Part shown: piece after piece, positions 18,818-26,823 of the stretch
How positions within the stretch are numbered: position 1 is the first letter of the stretch
How the letters are laid out: each line of letters begins with the position of its first letter
Assembly: GCF_000613845.1 (NCBI RefSeq)
Contig: NZ_BAJT01000013.1
Location: 48,870-112,869 of the forward strand
Origin: Asaia astilbis JCM 15831
GTDB taxonomy: Bacteria > Pseudomonadota > Alphaproteobacteria > Acetobacterales > Acetobacteraceae
Length of the DNA: 64,000 nucleotides
Direction: 5' to 3'
Position numbers and translations under genes: made by a program
Notes under the pieces: generated by a model
What the model was told of the DNA's origin: nothing
Databases searched by the model: none
Seen by the model: only the letters and a program-made list of their open reading frames with translations

Positions 18818-19678
18818 ATGAACCATCCCTCCTCCTTGCCCGGCACTGTAAATGCCGATGATGCCAATCGCGGCACAATCATCCGTATTCCCGACGCCCA
18901 GCCGGGCCTCCTCGTGTCTGACGGAAAACAACATGAGTTTACGCTCTCCGGCATCTGGCAGGGACCGGCAGCCCCGGCCCTGAACCAGAAAGTCAGCTTT
19001 ACCCTGACACCGGAAGGACGCATCGCGTCCATCCATGTTCTGGGGCGCGATGTCCTGGCCAATGAAACGCTGAGCGCATTCGGTCAGACCCTGCGCAGCA
19101 ATGGTGGCTCAGTAGGGACCGTGATGCTGCCTTATCTGCATCAACAGAAAGACCGCATGACCCTGCCCGGCATGGTCATGTCTGGTGCCTTGCTGCTTGG
19201 GTTCTACGCTCTGCCGGGATGGACGCTCGATGCAGGCAATACCATGCTGGGCATGAAGCTAGATTACACACTGAACCAGCTGCTCGGCGTGCAGACGGGA
19301 GGCGCGGACATCACGGTGACGTTCGACTTCTGGCGCTTGCTCGGCTGTGTCATCACGTTCCTGCCCTGGGTGACACCATGGCTCCGATTTGCCCGGGCGC
19401 GTCTGCTCAATATCCTGCCGCTGCTCCTGCTATTGGCCCTGCCTCTGGTCGTACATGCGCGGCTGCGTCATCTTGCAGCCGAGGCAGCCCAGAGCACGGG
19501 TCAGCTTCTTGGCGGTTTTGGCGGTAATGCCGCCATGCAACATGATTTGCAGGCCATGGTGCAGAAACAGGCGACCGCGCTGATTGATGCCACCTCATGG
19601 AATAGCGGCTACTGGATTGCGCTCGTCGCCACCTGCGGGCTGGCGGGTTTCACGCTGATGCAAAGGCCCCGTCACTGA
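18818..19678 (+). CDS. Membrane protein of unknown function
   Basis: A 286-residue protein. The first 105 residues are soluble and beta-rich (nucleic-acid or oligosaccharide-binding-like fold possible: GTIIRIPDAQPGLLVSDGK, then VSFTLTPEGRIASIHVL), followed by about four membrane helices near 115-135, 165-185, 195-215 and 260-280. The ATG at 18818 is preceded by GAGGACAG and lies 10 bases after the upstream exported-protein gene, so the two are probably co-transcribed. I do not recognise the family. Its place between the two resolvases makes it element cargo. Confidence 0.65.
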   Translation: MNHPSSLPGTVNADDANRGTIIRIPDAQPGLLVSDGKQHEFTLSGIWQGPAAPALNQKVSFTLTPEGRIASIHVLGRDVLANETLSAFGQTLRSNGGSVGTVMLPYLHQQKDRMTLPGMVMSGALLLGFYALPGWTLDAGNTMLGMKLDYTLNQLLGVQTGGADITVTFDFWRLLGCVITFLPWVTPWLRFARARLLNILPLLLLLALPLVVHARLRHLAAEAAQSTGQLLGGFGGNAAMQHDLQAMVQKQATALIDATSWNSGYWIALVATCGLAGFTLMQRPRH

Positions 19679-19702
19679 GGTAACGCTCCTCCGGCGTCAG
19701 GC

Positions 19703-20302
19703 TCAGGCAGCGGCGCTGGAGGATTGCCCGACCTGCAGCGGTCCAGCCTCGCCCTGCAGCGCTCGATGCACAGTGGCGCGCCCGACATTCATGACGGACG
19801 CGATGTCCCGGATAGACAGTCCCTGTGCCGCCAATGCCCTCACATGCCGGGTCTGCGCCGATGTCAGGGCACGGGGCCGTCCTATACGACGCCCCGCTGC
19901 CCGCGCTGCCGCAATCCCTGCACGGGTACGTTCGCGAATGAGCTCGCGTTCAAACTCCGCTATCGCCATCAGGATAGTGAGGAACAGGCGACCATTGGCC
20001 GTGCCCGTCTCGATGCCCAGCGAGAGGATACGCACTCTGACGTTGCGCTCATCCAGCGCGGAGACGAGCTGCAGCATATCGATTGCATCGCGCCCGAGCC
20101 TGTCGAGACGCACTACGACAAGACTGTCGTCAGGCTGGAGCCGGTCCAGCAGCGAGGCGAGGACGGGACGCTCTCTGGCAGGCACGGCACCTGACACGGT
20201 CTCGACGAAAATCATGTCCAGCTTCTCGCCTTCGAGAGCGGGAAGCTGGGCATCGACACTCTGCGTATCGGTCGACACACGGGCATATCCGTAACGCGCC
20301 AT
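19703..20302 (-). CDS. Serine recombinase (second resolvase)
   Basis: A 199-residue small serine recombinase, related to but distinct from the one at 17 kb. It has the catalytic start ARYGYARVSTDTQ, the middle motif RLDRLGRDAIDML, the long helix EFERELIRERTRAGIAAA, and a C-terminal helix-turn-helix (LSIRDIASVMNVGRATVHRAL). Upstream lies a set of three TTTGGACTC repeats that may be its recombination or operator site. Two resolvases of this type in one 20-kb element suggest that the mobilisation module was assembled from more than one plasmid. Confidence 0.9.
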   Translation of the reverse strand: MARYGYARVSTDTQSVDAQLPALEGEKLDMIFVETVSGAVPARERPVLASLLDRLQPDDSLVVVRLDRLGRDAIDMLQLVSALDERNVRVRILSLGIETGTANGRLFLTILMAIAEFERELIRERTRAGIAAARAAGRRIGRPRALTSAQTRHVRALAAQGLSIRDIASVMNVGRATVHRALQGEAGPLQVGQSSSAAA

Positions 20303-20361
20303 GACTGCGTTCTCCTTCTCGAGACCACAGATAGCGGCGCTCCCACATCATAGTCAACATA

Positions 20362-20409
20362 TTTGGACTCCAAATCATATTTGGACTCCCTACAATCTTG
20401 TTTGGACTC
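20362..20409 (+). repeat. Three TTTGGACTC direct repeats
   Basis: TTTGGACTC occurs at 20362-20370, 20380-20388 and 20401-20409, that is with 18- and 21-base periodicity, in the AT-rich gap between the second resolvase and the XRE regulator. Near-helical spacing favours a protein-binding array: resolvase sub-sites, an operator for the XRE protein, or vestigial plasmid iterons. Confidence 0.55.
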
Positions 20410-20547
20410 TTTATTTCCCCTCTTGGGTACTAAACCACGAAAAACACCGGTCTTTTTTCAGAAAACCGTCGGCACGCCTTTTGAAAGCGGCGCATATGAG
20501 GCAGTATCAGCATCAATCTCCCTGCCCTCACCTTTCAGGAGCCCTCC

Positions 20548-20850
20548 ATGACGCTTGTTGCTTCGCAATGCCGTGCCGCCCGCGCCATGCTGGGTCTTTC
20601 GCAGCGTGACCTGGCCAGAATGGCCGAGATGGCGCATCGCACCGTGGCCGATTTCGAGACCAATGCCCGCACACCCCATATCCGCACGCTGCGGGCCATG
20701 CGTGAAACGCTGGAAGCCTCCGGAGCGGTGTTCATCCCGGCGGATGCGCAGTTCGGCCCCGGTGTGAGACTGAAGGCCGTCGAGGAACCGAAGACTGCCG
20801 CCGCCGCCGATGCCGCTGAGACTGCGCCACAGGAGACCGGGGAAAACTGA
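20548..20850 (+). CDS. XRE-family helix-turn-helix regulator
   Basis: A 100-residue DNA-binding protein. Residues 5-60 form a compact Cro/CI helix-turn-helix (CRAARAMLGLSQRDLARMAE and TVADFETNARTPH), followed by the short segment FIPADAQFGPGVRLK often seen in small alphaproteobacterial XRE proteins and a disordered Ala-rich tail. AGGAG precedes the ATG. It probably controls the mobilisation genes to its right or itself through the repeats upstream. Confidence 0.85.
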   Translation: MTLVASQCRAARAMLGLSQRDLARMAEMAHRTVADFETNARTPHIRTLRAMRETLEASGAVFIPADAQFGPGVRLKAVEEPKTAAAADAAETAPQETGEN

Positions 20851-21059
20851 AGAAAGCCCTTCGGAATACCGGAGGCAACGGACAGCAAGAGAGCGGTTTC
20901 TTCTCAGACTTGAAGCAGAAAATTCCTCTCATTATGCACGGTGTTTGTCAGAAGCCGCCTGCTCCATCCGGCATCTGTTCCTGTCCTGTTCTATCATGAG
21001 GTCATCGGTTGGCTCCCCTGAGCCAGCAGTGCTTCGTGGCTACCCGTTGGGTGCACGAA

Positions 21060-21100
21060 GCAGCTGGCAAGGGGCTGTCGCCCCCGTTGACCCCCTTGAT
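21060..21100 (+). other. Candidate oriT region upstream of mobC
   Basis: Directly before mobC lies a G/C-stem-rich stretch with nested inverted repeats: CAAGGGG (21068-21074) pairs with CCCCTTG (21092-21098), and GGGGC pairs with GCCCC inside it. Transfer origins of mobilizable plasmids are normally found just upstream of mobC/relaxase genes and contain such repeats next to the nick site. The nick site itself cannot be assigned. Confidence 0.35.
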
Positions 21101-21114
21101 GGAAAGCGCATCCC

Positions 21115-21528
21115 ATGTCTGCTTCGCCGCATGTCCCTTTGCCCGTGACGCCTCCCGTCTCCGGCCAGTCCCGCCCTGCCCGCTCGTCCCGCCTGTCGGT
21201 TCGTGCCTCGCCTGACGAGCTCGCTGCGTGGGCCGGTACAGCGCGTCTTCTGGGTCATGGGACCACAGCCCTCTGGGTACGCTCCCTGCTGAAAGAGGCC
21301 GCCCTGACCGGTCATGACGGGATGGCGGTGGGCGTCTCATTGCGCAAGCTGCGGGGCGAGCTCGGGCGTATTGGCAACAACCTCAACCAGCTGGCTCATT
21401 CTGCCCATTGTGGTGACGCCGTCCGGGCGGGGGATGTTCTCGATGCACTGGAAGCGACAAAGGACCGCGTCGATGTCCTGCTCAAATCCATGCGTGTAAC
21501 GAACAGGCAGCGGAAGACGCTGCACTAG
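21115..21528 (+). CDS. mobC: MobC-family relaxosome accessory protein
   Basis: A 137-residue DNA-binding accessory protein that helps the relaxase open the transfer origin. The ribbon-helix-helix-like region (RLSVRASPDELAAWAGTARL) precedes the MobC signature LRGELGRIGNNLNQLAHSA. It ends 28 bases before the relaxase gene, the usual mobC-relaxase arrangement. Confidence 0.82.
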   Translation: MSASPHVPLPVTPPVSGQSRPARSSRLSVRASPDELAAWAGTARLLGHGTTALWVRSLLKEAALTGHDGMAVGVSLRKLRGELGRIGNNLNQLAHSAHCGDAVRAGDVLDALEATKDRVDVLLKSMRVTNRQRKTLH

Positions 21529-21555
21529 GTCTCTTCGAACTCCGAAGGGGGACGC

Positions 21556-23514
21556 ATGATTGTGCAGGAAACCCGTATCCGGACGACCAGCGGCCATCAG
21601 GCCGTTTCACGCCATGTTCTGCGGGGCGCGAGGAATGAGGCGATACGCGTTCTGTATGGCAGTGACTGCTGTCTGGCCGACTGGATGAAGGAAGCAAGGC
21701 GTGAGGGCATACGCTATGGCCTGCGTCATATCGCCTTCAACCCTGCCGAGCCCATGAGTGACGAGGCCCTTGCCTCTTTTGCAGCCAGGCTGTGCGATGA
21801 GCTGCAGGCGGACAGGGAGCGCATGACGCTCGTCGTGCATCAGAAGGACGGCAGCACCCATGGCCATCTGCTCCTGCCCGAATGGCAGGACGACCATGTG
21901 CTCAGCTCGCGCTTCTCGTGGCAGCGTCTGGAGAAATGTGCCCGTCTCGAGGAGATCTGTCTCGGGCATCACCTGGTGCCGGGTCGGCATGACCGGGCGA
22001 TTGTCAAAGCCCTGCGTCAGGAGGGAAAGGCGGCAGAAGCGGAACGCGTTGAGGCAGTCCTGCAGGGGCCAGCAGCCGATACTGCAAACCTCGCCGCACC
22101 TGCTCCAGCATCTCCTGACACACCACTCTCTCCAGCCGCATCAGAACCTGCTCTCCGGCCCCTTCCCCGCGCAGCTTACACCTCGCAATCACGTCGTATG
22201 GCCGAGCGACAGGGTCTGGATCTTGCCGAAGCAAAGAAGGCTATCGCTTCCCTCTGGGAGCAGTCGGATAATCAGCTGCATCGTTTTCGCGCTCTGATGA
22301 AAACAAGGGGCTGGGTCATGCGCGCCGGAGACCGGCAGGATACGCGCAGGGACGCTCATATCATTGAGACATCCGATGGAGTGCTGATCGGGTCTTTCAC
22401 GCGCCTGACGAAAACACGCATGAAGGATTTCCGCCAGATGCTGGTGGATGACGCTGCCAGACCGAAACGCGGGGATATCAGGGCAGCAGTCAAACCGCTC
22501 CTGGAGCGTGCAGCTCTGAAGACTGACGCGATGGAACGTAACGCAGAGCAGAGCGGTCTGCTCCTGCCGCCCTTCGAGGAACTGACGCGTGACCCCGAAG
22601 CATTTGCCAAAGCGGCTACGAAAACAAGGCCGTCACAACCCTCGTCAAAACAGCCGAGGATCGTCTCGCTGGATCGTATCGATGCACTGCCACCGAACTT
22701 TGCTCACTACATCCGGCAGTGGAAACGTGAAGCCAGGGCATACCGCACGATAATGAATGCCAGACCGCCCATGGAGTATGGCCCGCGGCGCTCGTTAGAT
22801 GAACAAGGCGCGGCTCTGTTTGCGCAGATAGAAGACACGCGCAAACAGCTCTGGCAGACCGGAAAACAGCTGCAGGAAACACGACAGGAGCGTGACGCTC
22901 TGCGTGAGAGGGTATTCGTCCTCTCGAAGAAGAAACGTCTCTCCCATCTCGACGAGGAAATCGAGCGGCTTTCAAAAATGCTGGCCGAGATCCTGCGCTA
23001 TCTTCTGGAAACCGTCTTCTGGCATCTTGGCCTGCGTGCCACGCCACCCGAGCCGCTTTGTCTGCCTGTGCCGACAGAACGCGAAGAGGCCAATGCGCGG
23101 CTACGGAGAGAGAACCGTGAGCTGCTTCAGCAGATCGTCAGACGGGACACATGTAGGGAATGGCTCGTCACGCTCTGCCGCGAGGCCGACAGGCGTAGGC
23201 AGGAGGAGATCGCCGCTTGGAAAGCACGCCATGTCGCCCAGTGCGATAGGGCCAGGCGAGATCTGGACCTGCTGAAGGCCATCTGGATGCCGCCAGCAAA
23301 ACTGCCTCGCGCCACACAGGCAGAGATTATGCAATGCAAGCTGACCGGCAATCTCGAAAAAGCCAAATACGTGACGCGTGTCGCTTTGAGGAAATTGCAC
23401 GAGGCGGAGGCAGAACGACTGGCAGAGGAGATGAAGAGTGAAAAAGCTGCACCCTTCACCGAGCCACCGGCTCCATATCCTGTGAAAGGATCTCCCGCCT
23501 TAAAGGCCTGCTGA
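21556..23514 (+). CDS. Relaxase / mobilisation nuclease
   Basis: A 652-residue relaxase that nicks the transfer origin and stays on the 5' end. In the N-terminal domain the metal-binding histidine cluster is visible (VVHQKDGSTHGHLLLPEW, about residues 96-113). Downstream is a region shared with VirD2/MobA-like mobilisation proteins (IASLWEQSDNQLHRFRALMK and following), and the last 200 residues are strongly charged and coiled-coil-like. The nucleophilic tyrosine cannot be assigned with certainty; Y35 and Y55 are candidates. GGGGGACGC precedes the ATG. No type IV secretion genes follow, so the element is mobilizable, not self-transmissible. Confidence 0.85.
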   Translation: MIVQETRIRTTSGHQAVSRHVLRGARNEAIRVLYGSDCCLADWMKEARREGIRYGLRHIAFNPAEPMSDEALASFAARLCDELQADRERMTLVVHQKDGSTHGHLLLPEWQDDHVLSSRFSWQRLEKCARLEEICLGHHLVPGRHDRAIVKALRQEGKAAEAERVEAVLQGPAADTANLAAPAPASPDTPLSPAASEPALRPLPRAAYTSQSRRMAERQGLDLAEAKKAIASLWEQSDNQLHRFRALMKTRGWVMRAGDRQDTRRDAHIIETSDGVLIGSFTRLTKTRMKDFRQMLVDDAARPKRGDIRAAVKPLLERAALKTDAMERNAEQSGLLLPPFEELTRDPEAFAKAATKTRPSQPSSKQPRIVSLDRIDALPPNFAHYIRQWKREARAYRTIMNARPPMEYGPRRSLDEQGAALFAQIEDTRKQLWQTGKQLQETRQERDALRERVFVLSKKKRLSHLDEEIERLSKMLAEILRYLLETVFWHLGLRATPPEPLCLPVPTEREEANARLRRENRELLQQIVRRDTCREWLVTLCREADRRRQEEIAAWKARHVAQCDRARRDLDLLKAIWMPPAKLPRATQAEIMQCKLTGNLEKAKYVTRVALRKLHEAEAERLAEEMKSEKAAPFTEPPAPYPVKGSPALKAC

Positions 23515-23878
23515 CCAAGCTCATGCTGGCCATTGAGGCGATTATAACAACGAATATGGCCAGTATTCGCTGATGTAGGAAAGTGCGTTAGCTATTCCCA
23601 TACTCAGAGATCGCGCGGCATCCCGAGGTGATAAGTGGTGTCATGACACAAACCGTATCCGCAGAGATTCTATGTTCGACGGACTCAGGCATGCGCGGCA
23701 CATCGCAACCCGCAGGGAGAGGCCTATATTGTCTGTCGAATGTGTTTTCCATTTCGCCAGCGCAGAGTTTTGCAACTGATCTTTGACCAAAGCGCGCTAT
23801 GCACCCAACATAACCGAAACGAACCGATTTCGAAGCCAAAAAAGGCGACAATTCGTTAACCCAGCCGCCCAAAACCAC
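23515..23878 (+). other. Gene-free gap between relaxase and Fic genes
   Basis: 364 bases with no convincing coding frame. Just after the relaxase stop is an inverted repeat CTGGCCAT / ATGGCCAG separated by 22 bases, which could end the mobilisation transcript. An open frame on the minus strand (23588-23878) is not supported by composition or by any family. Confidence 0.4.
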
Positions 23879-25000
23879 TCAGCTCGCTCGAAGATAGTGA
23901 TCGAGCTTAAGAGCATAACGGGCATAGCGGTTCTCTCCCGTCCTGATGAACGCCCCGAGCACGACCAGCTCCGCCAGATCGCGCGTGGCTGTGGCGGACG
24001 TTGCTCCTGTAATTGCGCGATAGTTCTGGGCGCTCAAACCACCCTGAAATCCGTCTATTCCTTCAGCCAGCATCCGGAGCACGGCTTTCTCCTGGCGAGG
24101 GTTAAGCTGCCCTCTCAGACCATCCAGAAAACGCGTCTTTTCCACGACGAATTTGATCGTGGCAATTGTCCGGGATTGTGCCTCGAGAACGATACTTGCG
24201 AACCATGCCATCCAGCTCTCGATGTGATTGGATGTACTCGCCCGGTGCAGCTCATCGTAATACGCTTTTTTATGAGCATTGATGGTTGCGGCCAGCCCCG
24301 TCACTACCGGGGTTTCGAGAGTTTGCGCCAAAGCCTTTTCAGCGAGAGCCCGACCGAGGCGACCATTCCCATCTTCAAAAGGATGAATGGTCTCGAACCA
24401 AAGATGAGCGATCCCGGCCCGTTCCAACGCAGGCAACGGGTCTGCACCACCCGGCGCTGTCTCGTTATACCAATCGACAAATCGGGCTATCTCCGCAGGC
24501 ACACGCTCGGAAGGTGGCGCTTCAAAATGGATATGCGGCGCATGCACGGGACCAGAGATAATCTGCATCGCTTCTTTATGTTGGCGATAACCACCAATAA
24601 CCTCCAGATCGCGACGGCCATTCATCAGCATGGCATGCCAGGCGAACAGGCCCTGATCCGTCAGAGGCGTCGAACAGTTTCTATAGAGATCGGTCATCAA
24701 TTCCGCAGCGCCTGCTTCAGCGGGGCTGGAGCGACGCCTGTCCGCGGCAAAGCCCAGTTGTCGAGCTATCGATGATTGCACACTTGCACGATCAAGCACT
24801 TCGCCCTCAATAGCCGAGCTCTGCACCATCTCTTGTGACAGCAGTTGCACGACAAGATGCTGAGTAGCCGCGTTATCCAGATGTTGCATGGACCCGACGA
24901 CGACGCCCGATCCTTTCAAAAGTCGCTTCTCAGCCTCTTCCAAACGAGCCCTGTCGAACTGGAAACATGTCCAGTCCTGAAGCTGCCAGTTCCAATGCAT
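23879..25000 (-). CDS. Fic-domain AMP-transferase with N-terminal inhibitory helix
   Basis: Fic enzymes transfer AMP (or another nucleotide moiety) to protein hydroxyls. This 373-residue protein has the complete core motif HPFEDGNGRLGR around residue 205, and an N-terminal inhibitory motif SSAIEGE near residue 60, whose Glu blocks the ATP gamma-phosphate site, so it belongs to the self-inhibited class II type. The N-terminus (WNWQLQDWTCFQFD) is of the DUF4172 kind and the C-terminus is a winged-helix-like domain (YRAITGATSATATRDLAELV). It is the last gene of the element, next to attR, and is preceded by an inverted-repeat operator candidate. A defence, regulatory or addiction role is possible; none is proven. 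Confidence 0.9.
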   Translation of the reverse strand: MHWNWQLQDWTCFQFDRARLEEAEKRLLKGSGVVVGSMQHLDNAATQHLVVQLLSQEMVQSSAIEGEVLDRASVQSSIARQLGFAADRRRSSPAEAGAAELMTDLYRNCSTPLTDQGLFAWHAMLMNGRRDLEVIGGYRQHKEAMQIISGPVHAPHIHFEAPPSERVPAEIARFVDWYNETAPGGADPLPALERAGIAHLWFETIHPFEDGNGRLGRALAEKALAQTLETPVVTGLAATINAHKKAYYDELHRASTSNHIESWMAWFASIVLEAQSRTIATIKFVVEKTRFLDGLRGQLNPRQEKAVLRMLAEGIDGFQGGLSAQNYRAITGATSATATRDLAELVVLGAFIRTGENRYARYALKLDHYLRAS

Positions 25001-25054
25001 GATCGATATCCCTGCTTCCTATCGATCACCATAAGCACATTTTATGATCGATAG
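25000..25054 (-). promoter_or_regulatory. TGATCGATA repeats upstream of the fic gene
   Basis: A perfect 10-bp inverted repeat CTATCGATCA (25019-25028) / TGATCGATAG (25045-25054) lies directly upstream of the fic start, and a third copy of the same motif, TGATCGATA (25000-25008), overlaps the start codon. Three copies over the promoter and start suggest a repressor operator, possibly for the Fic protein's own winged-helix-like domain. Confidence 0.5.
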
Positions 25055-25543
25055 AAGCGCTATCAATCGCTCATTCTCCCCGCCATCACCGGCCGAACTC
25101 TACTAACGCTCCATCCGATCATGACGAGCCAATCACAAGCCAGGAGCACCTTCGAAATCAGCTCTTGCCTTCCCGGATTGTTTGTCCAAGAATGCAGATA
25201 GAAAGAAACAGGAAGAAGCGCGCAGAAGGCGAAATACCTCAAATCATTGGAGATAGTGATGCGATCGACCCGAAGTATTGAGGTTCGAGTCCCATAGTTC
25301 GCACCACATAAAGCATTGGGATTGTCGTGTTTTCCGGATTTGGAAACCTTCGGCGTCCTGATCGGATAATCGCTGACAGACGCATCTTCCCCCTTCCCGG
25401 ACGGCATCTCACGCTTAAAGGCCTGATGGATTTTATGCAGACAGCTTCGCTCAACATGACCTGATTGTACTACTGCCTCCAAAGTACGATTATCAGAGTC
25501 AGTACACCCGAAGCGATGGGCGGACGGCAGAGTAGCAAAAGCG
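25055..25543. other. Gene-free junction around attR
   Basis: About 490 bases containing the right end of the element and the resumption of chromosome. Apart from the 26-bp attR repeat I see no coding frame, RNA or terminator that I can support. The open frame at 25063-25680 on the minus strand runs through the attachment site and into the oxidase gene and is not credible. Confidence 0.45.
25282..25307 (+). repeat. attR: right 26-bp direct repeat (tRNA-Leu 3' fragment)
   Basis: Exact copy of the last part of the tRNA-Leu gene (GGTTCGAGTCC through TTCGCACCAC), without any tRNA 5' part. It ends the integrated element; chromosomal amine-catabolism genes follow. Confidence 0.88.
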
Positions 25544-26800
25544 TTACAACCCGAGACGGTCATTGATCCGGCCTTTTGCAATGCCTGCAACCACCCCTGC
25601 CTTCCAGCCAAAATGGAACGGGATCGGCTTGATTGGCGTCTCGGGAAACAGAGCCTCTCCGCCCTGCACGAGTTCGGCAAGGTTCTGTCCCATCAATGTC
25701 GCCATCGCGACGCCGCGTCCGTTATAGCCGACACAGGCCAATAACCCGGGCTCGGGTTGGTGGAGATGGGGATAGTGATCGAGGGTCAGGGCCAGCTGAC
25801 CGTTCCAGCCTGCCTCCCATTCCAGCTTGTCCAGTCCGGGCCAGAGACGGCGCGCACGCGCGATGAGATAGGGAAACGCCTCCGGTCCCTCCAGATTACG
25901 TGAGGCAGATCGCCCACCCATCAGCAAACGGCCTGCCGCATCGATACGGTAATAGGTGGTGATCTCGCCAAGCTCGTAAAGCGATTCACGCTGGGCAAGT
26001 ATTCGTGCACGCCAAGGCGGTGGCAGGGGTGCCGACGCGGCGATGGCACTGAAGACAGGGACAATCGACCGGCGCAGGCGATCATGAACCGGGCCGGAAT
26101 AGCCATTGGTCGCCAGAATGACCTGTTGCGCCTGTATCGATCCATGAGGCGTTACGACACTCCACCCCGCACCGTCGCGCCGGAGTGTCGAGACGGCAGA
26201 ACGATCATGCAGCTTCGCCCCTGCCTTGATCGCAGCGAGGGCAAGACCTCTCGTATACGCAAGCGGGTCGAGCTGCCCCCCGCGACGGTCGATCATGCCG
26301 CCATGATAAAAAGCTGTGCCGCTGCGCTGGGAAATCTCTTCCTGCGTCAGGAGTTCGGCCTCATTGCCAAGCGCGGTGCATTGAATTGCAAGCGACGACA
26401 GCGCTGACATCTGACTGGCCACCGTGGCAGCTCTGATCGTGCCGCTCCGCACGGCATCGCAGGCAATGTTGTGTCGGGATATCAGGTCGAAAACGAGATC
26501 GGGGGCGGCCCAGGCTCTGCGTGCCAACACCGCTCCACGCTCCGGACCGAAATCCTCCAAAACCTGATCCGGCGTCGTTTTGAGGCCCGGGTTGATCTGT
26601 CCTCCATTTCGCCCGGAGGCGCCCCAGCCCGGCTCATGAGCATCAAGAACGACCACATCACGTCCGGCTTCAGCCAGATGCAGGGCGGCTGAAAGACCGG
26701 TCAGGCCAGCGCCGATCACAACGATCTGCGCCCGCGCCTTGCCTGTCAGAGGCGCGAGTGTGAATGATGCCTCATGACGGGCATAGAGACTGGGATTCAT
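25544..26800 (-). CDS. FAD-dependent amine oxidase (PuuB/OrdL-like)
   Basis: DAO-family flavoenzyme of 418 residues. The N-terminal dinucleotide-binding motif is IVVIGAGLTGLSAALHLAEAG, followed by GWGASGRNGGQINPG, the segment characteristic of gamma-glutamylputrescine oxidase and related amine oxidases, and a C-terminal YNGRGVAMATLMG that contacts FAD. The family oxidises the primary or secondary amine to an aldehyde with release of NH3 or amine and H2O2. It overlaps no neighbour, but is 23 bases downstream of the aldehyde dehydrogenase gene and therefore the last gene of the operon. In this context a (glutamyl)diamine or aminopropyl compound is the likely substrate. Confidence 0.87.
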   Translation of the reverse strand: MNPSLYARHEASFTLAPLTGKARAQIVVIGAGLTGLSAALHLAEAGRDVVVLDAHEPGWGASGRNGGQINPGLKTTPDQVLEDFGPERGAVLARRAWAAPDLVFDLISRHNIACDAVRSGTIRAATVASQMSALSSLAIQCTALGNEAELLTQEEISQRSGTAFYHGGMIDRRGGQLDPLAYTRGLALAAIKAGAKLHDRSAVSTLRRDGAGWSVVTPHGSIQAQQVILATNGYSGPVHDRLRRSIVPVFSAIAASAPLPPPWRARILAQRESLYELGEITTYYRIDAAGRLLMGGRSASRNLEGPEAFPYLIARARRLWPGLDKLEWEAGWNGQLALTLDHYPHLHQPEPGLLACVGYNGRGVAMATLMGQNLAELVQGGEALFPETPIKPIPFHFGWKAGVVAGIAKGRINDRLGL

Positions 26801-26823
26801 GCCTGCCCCCTGATCAAGATGCC

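Larger units (their letters stand above)
5934..25307 (+). mobile_element. 19.4-kb integrative (mobilizable) element in tRNA-Leu
   Basis: Bounded by identical 26-bp repeats, the left one forming the end of an intact tRNA-Leu gene, the right one an isolated tRNA 3' fragment. Contents in order: tyrosine integrase, remnant of a second integrase, Res-Mod-helicase defence operon, serine resolvase, two proteins of unknown function, second resolvase, XRE regulator, MobC, relaxase, Fic protein. There is no recognisable conjugation machinery or replication initiator, so the element is best described as an integrative mobilizable element that needs a helper for transfer. The mobilisation part (17-23.5 kb) looks plasmid-derived. 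Confidence 0.8.

Noticed and set aside
23588..23878. 96-codon minus-strand frame between relaxase and fic
   Set aside because: No ribosome site, unusual composition and no resemblance to any family; left as gene-free.
23783..24775. 330-codon plus-strand frame opposite the fic gene
   Set aside because: It is the antisense shadow of a clear Fic protein with intact motifs.
25063..25680. 205-codon minus-strand frame across the attR site
   Set aside because: It runs through a tRNA fragment and into the 3' end of the amine oxidase gene in another frame; the product has no family features and the composition is that of a shadow frame.
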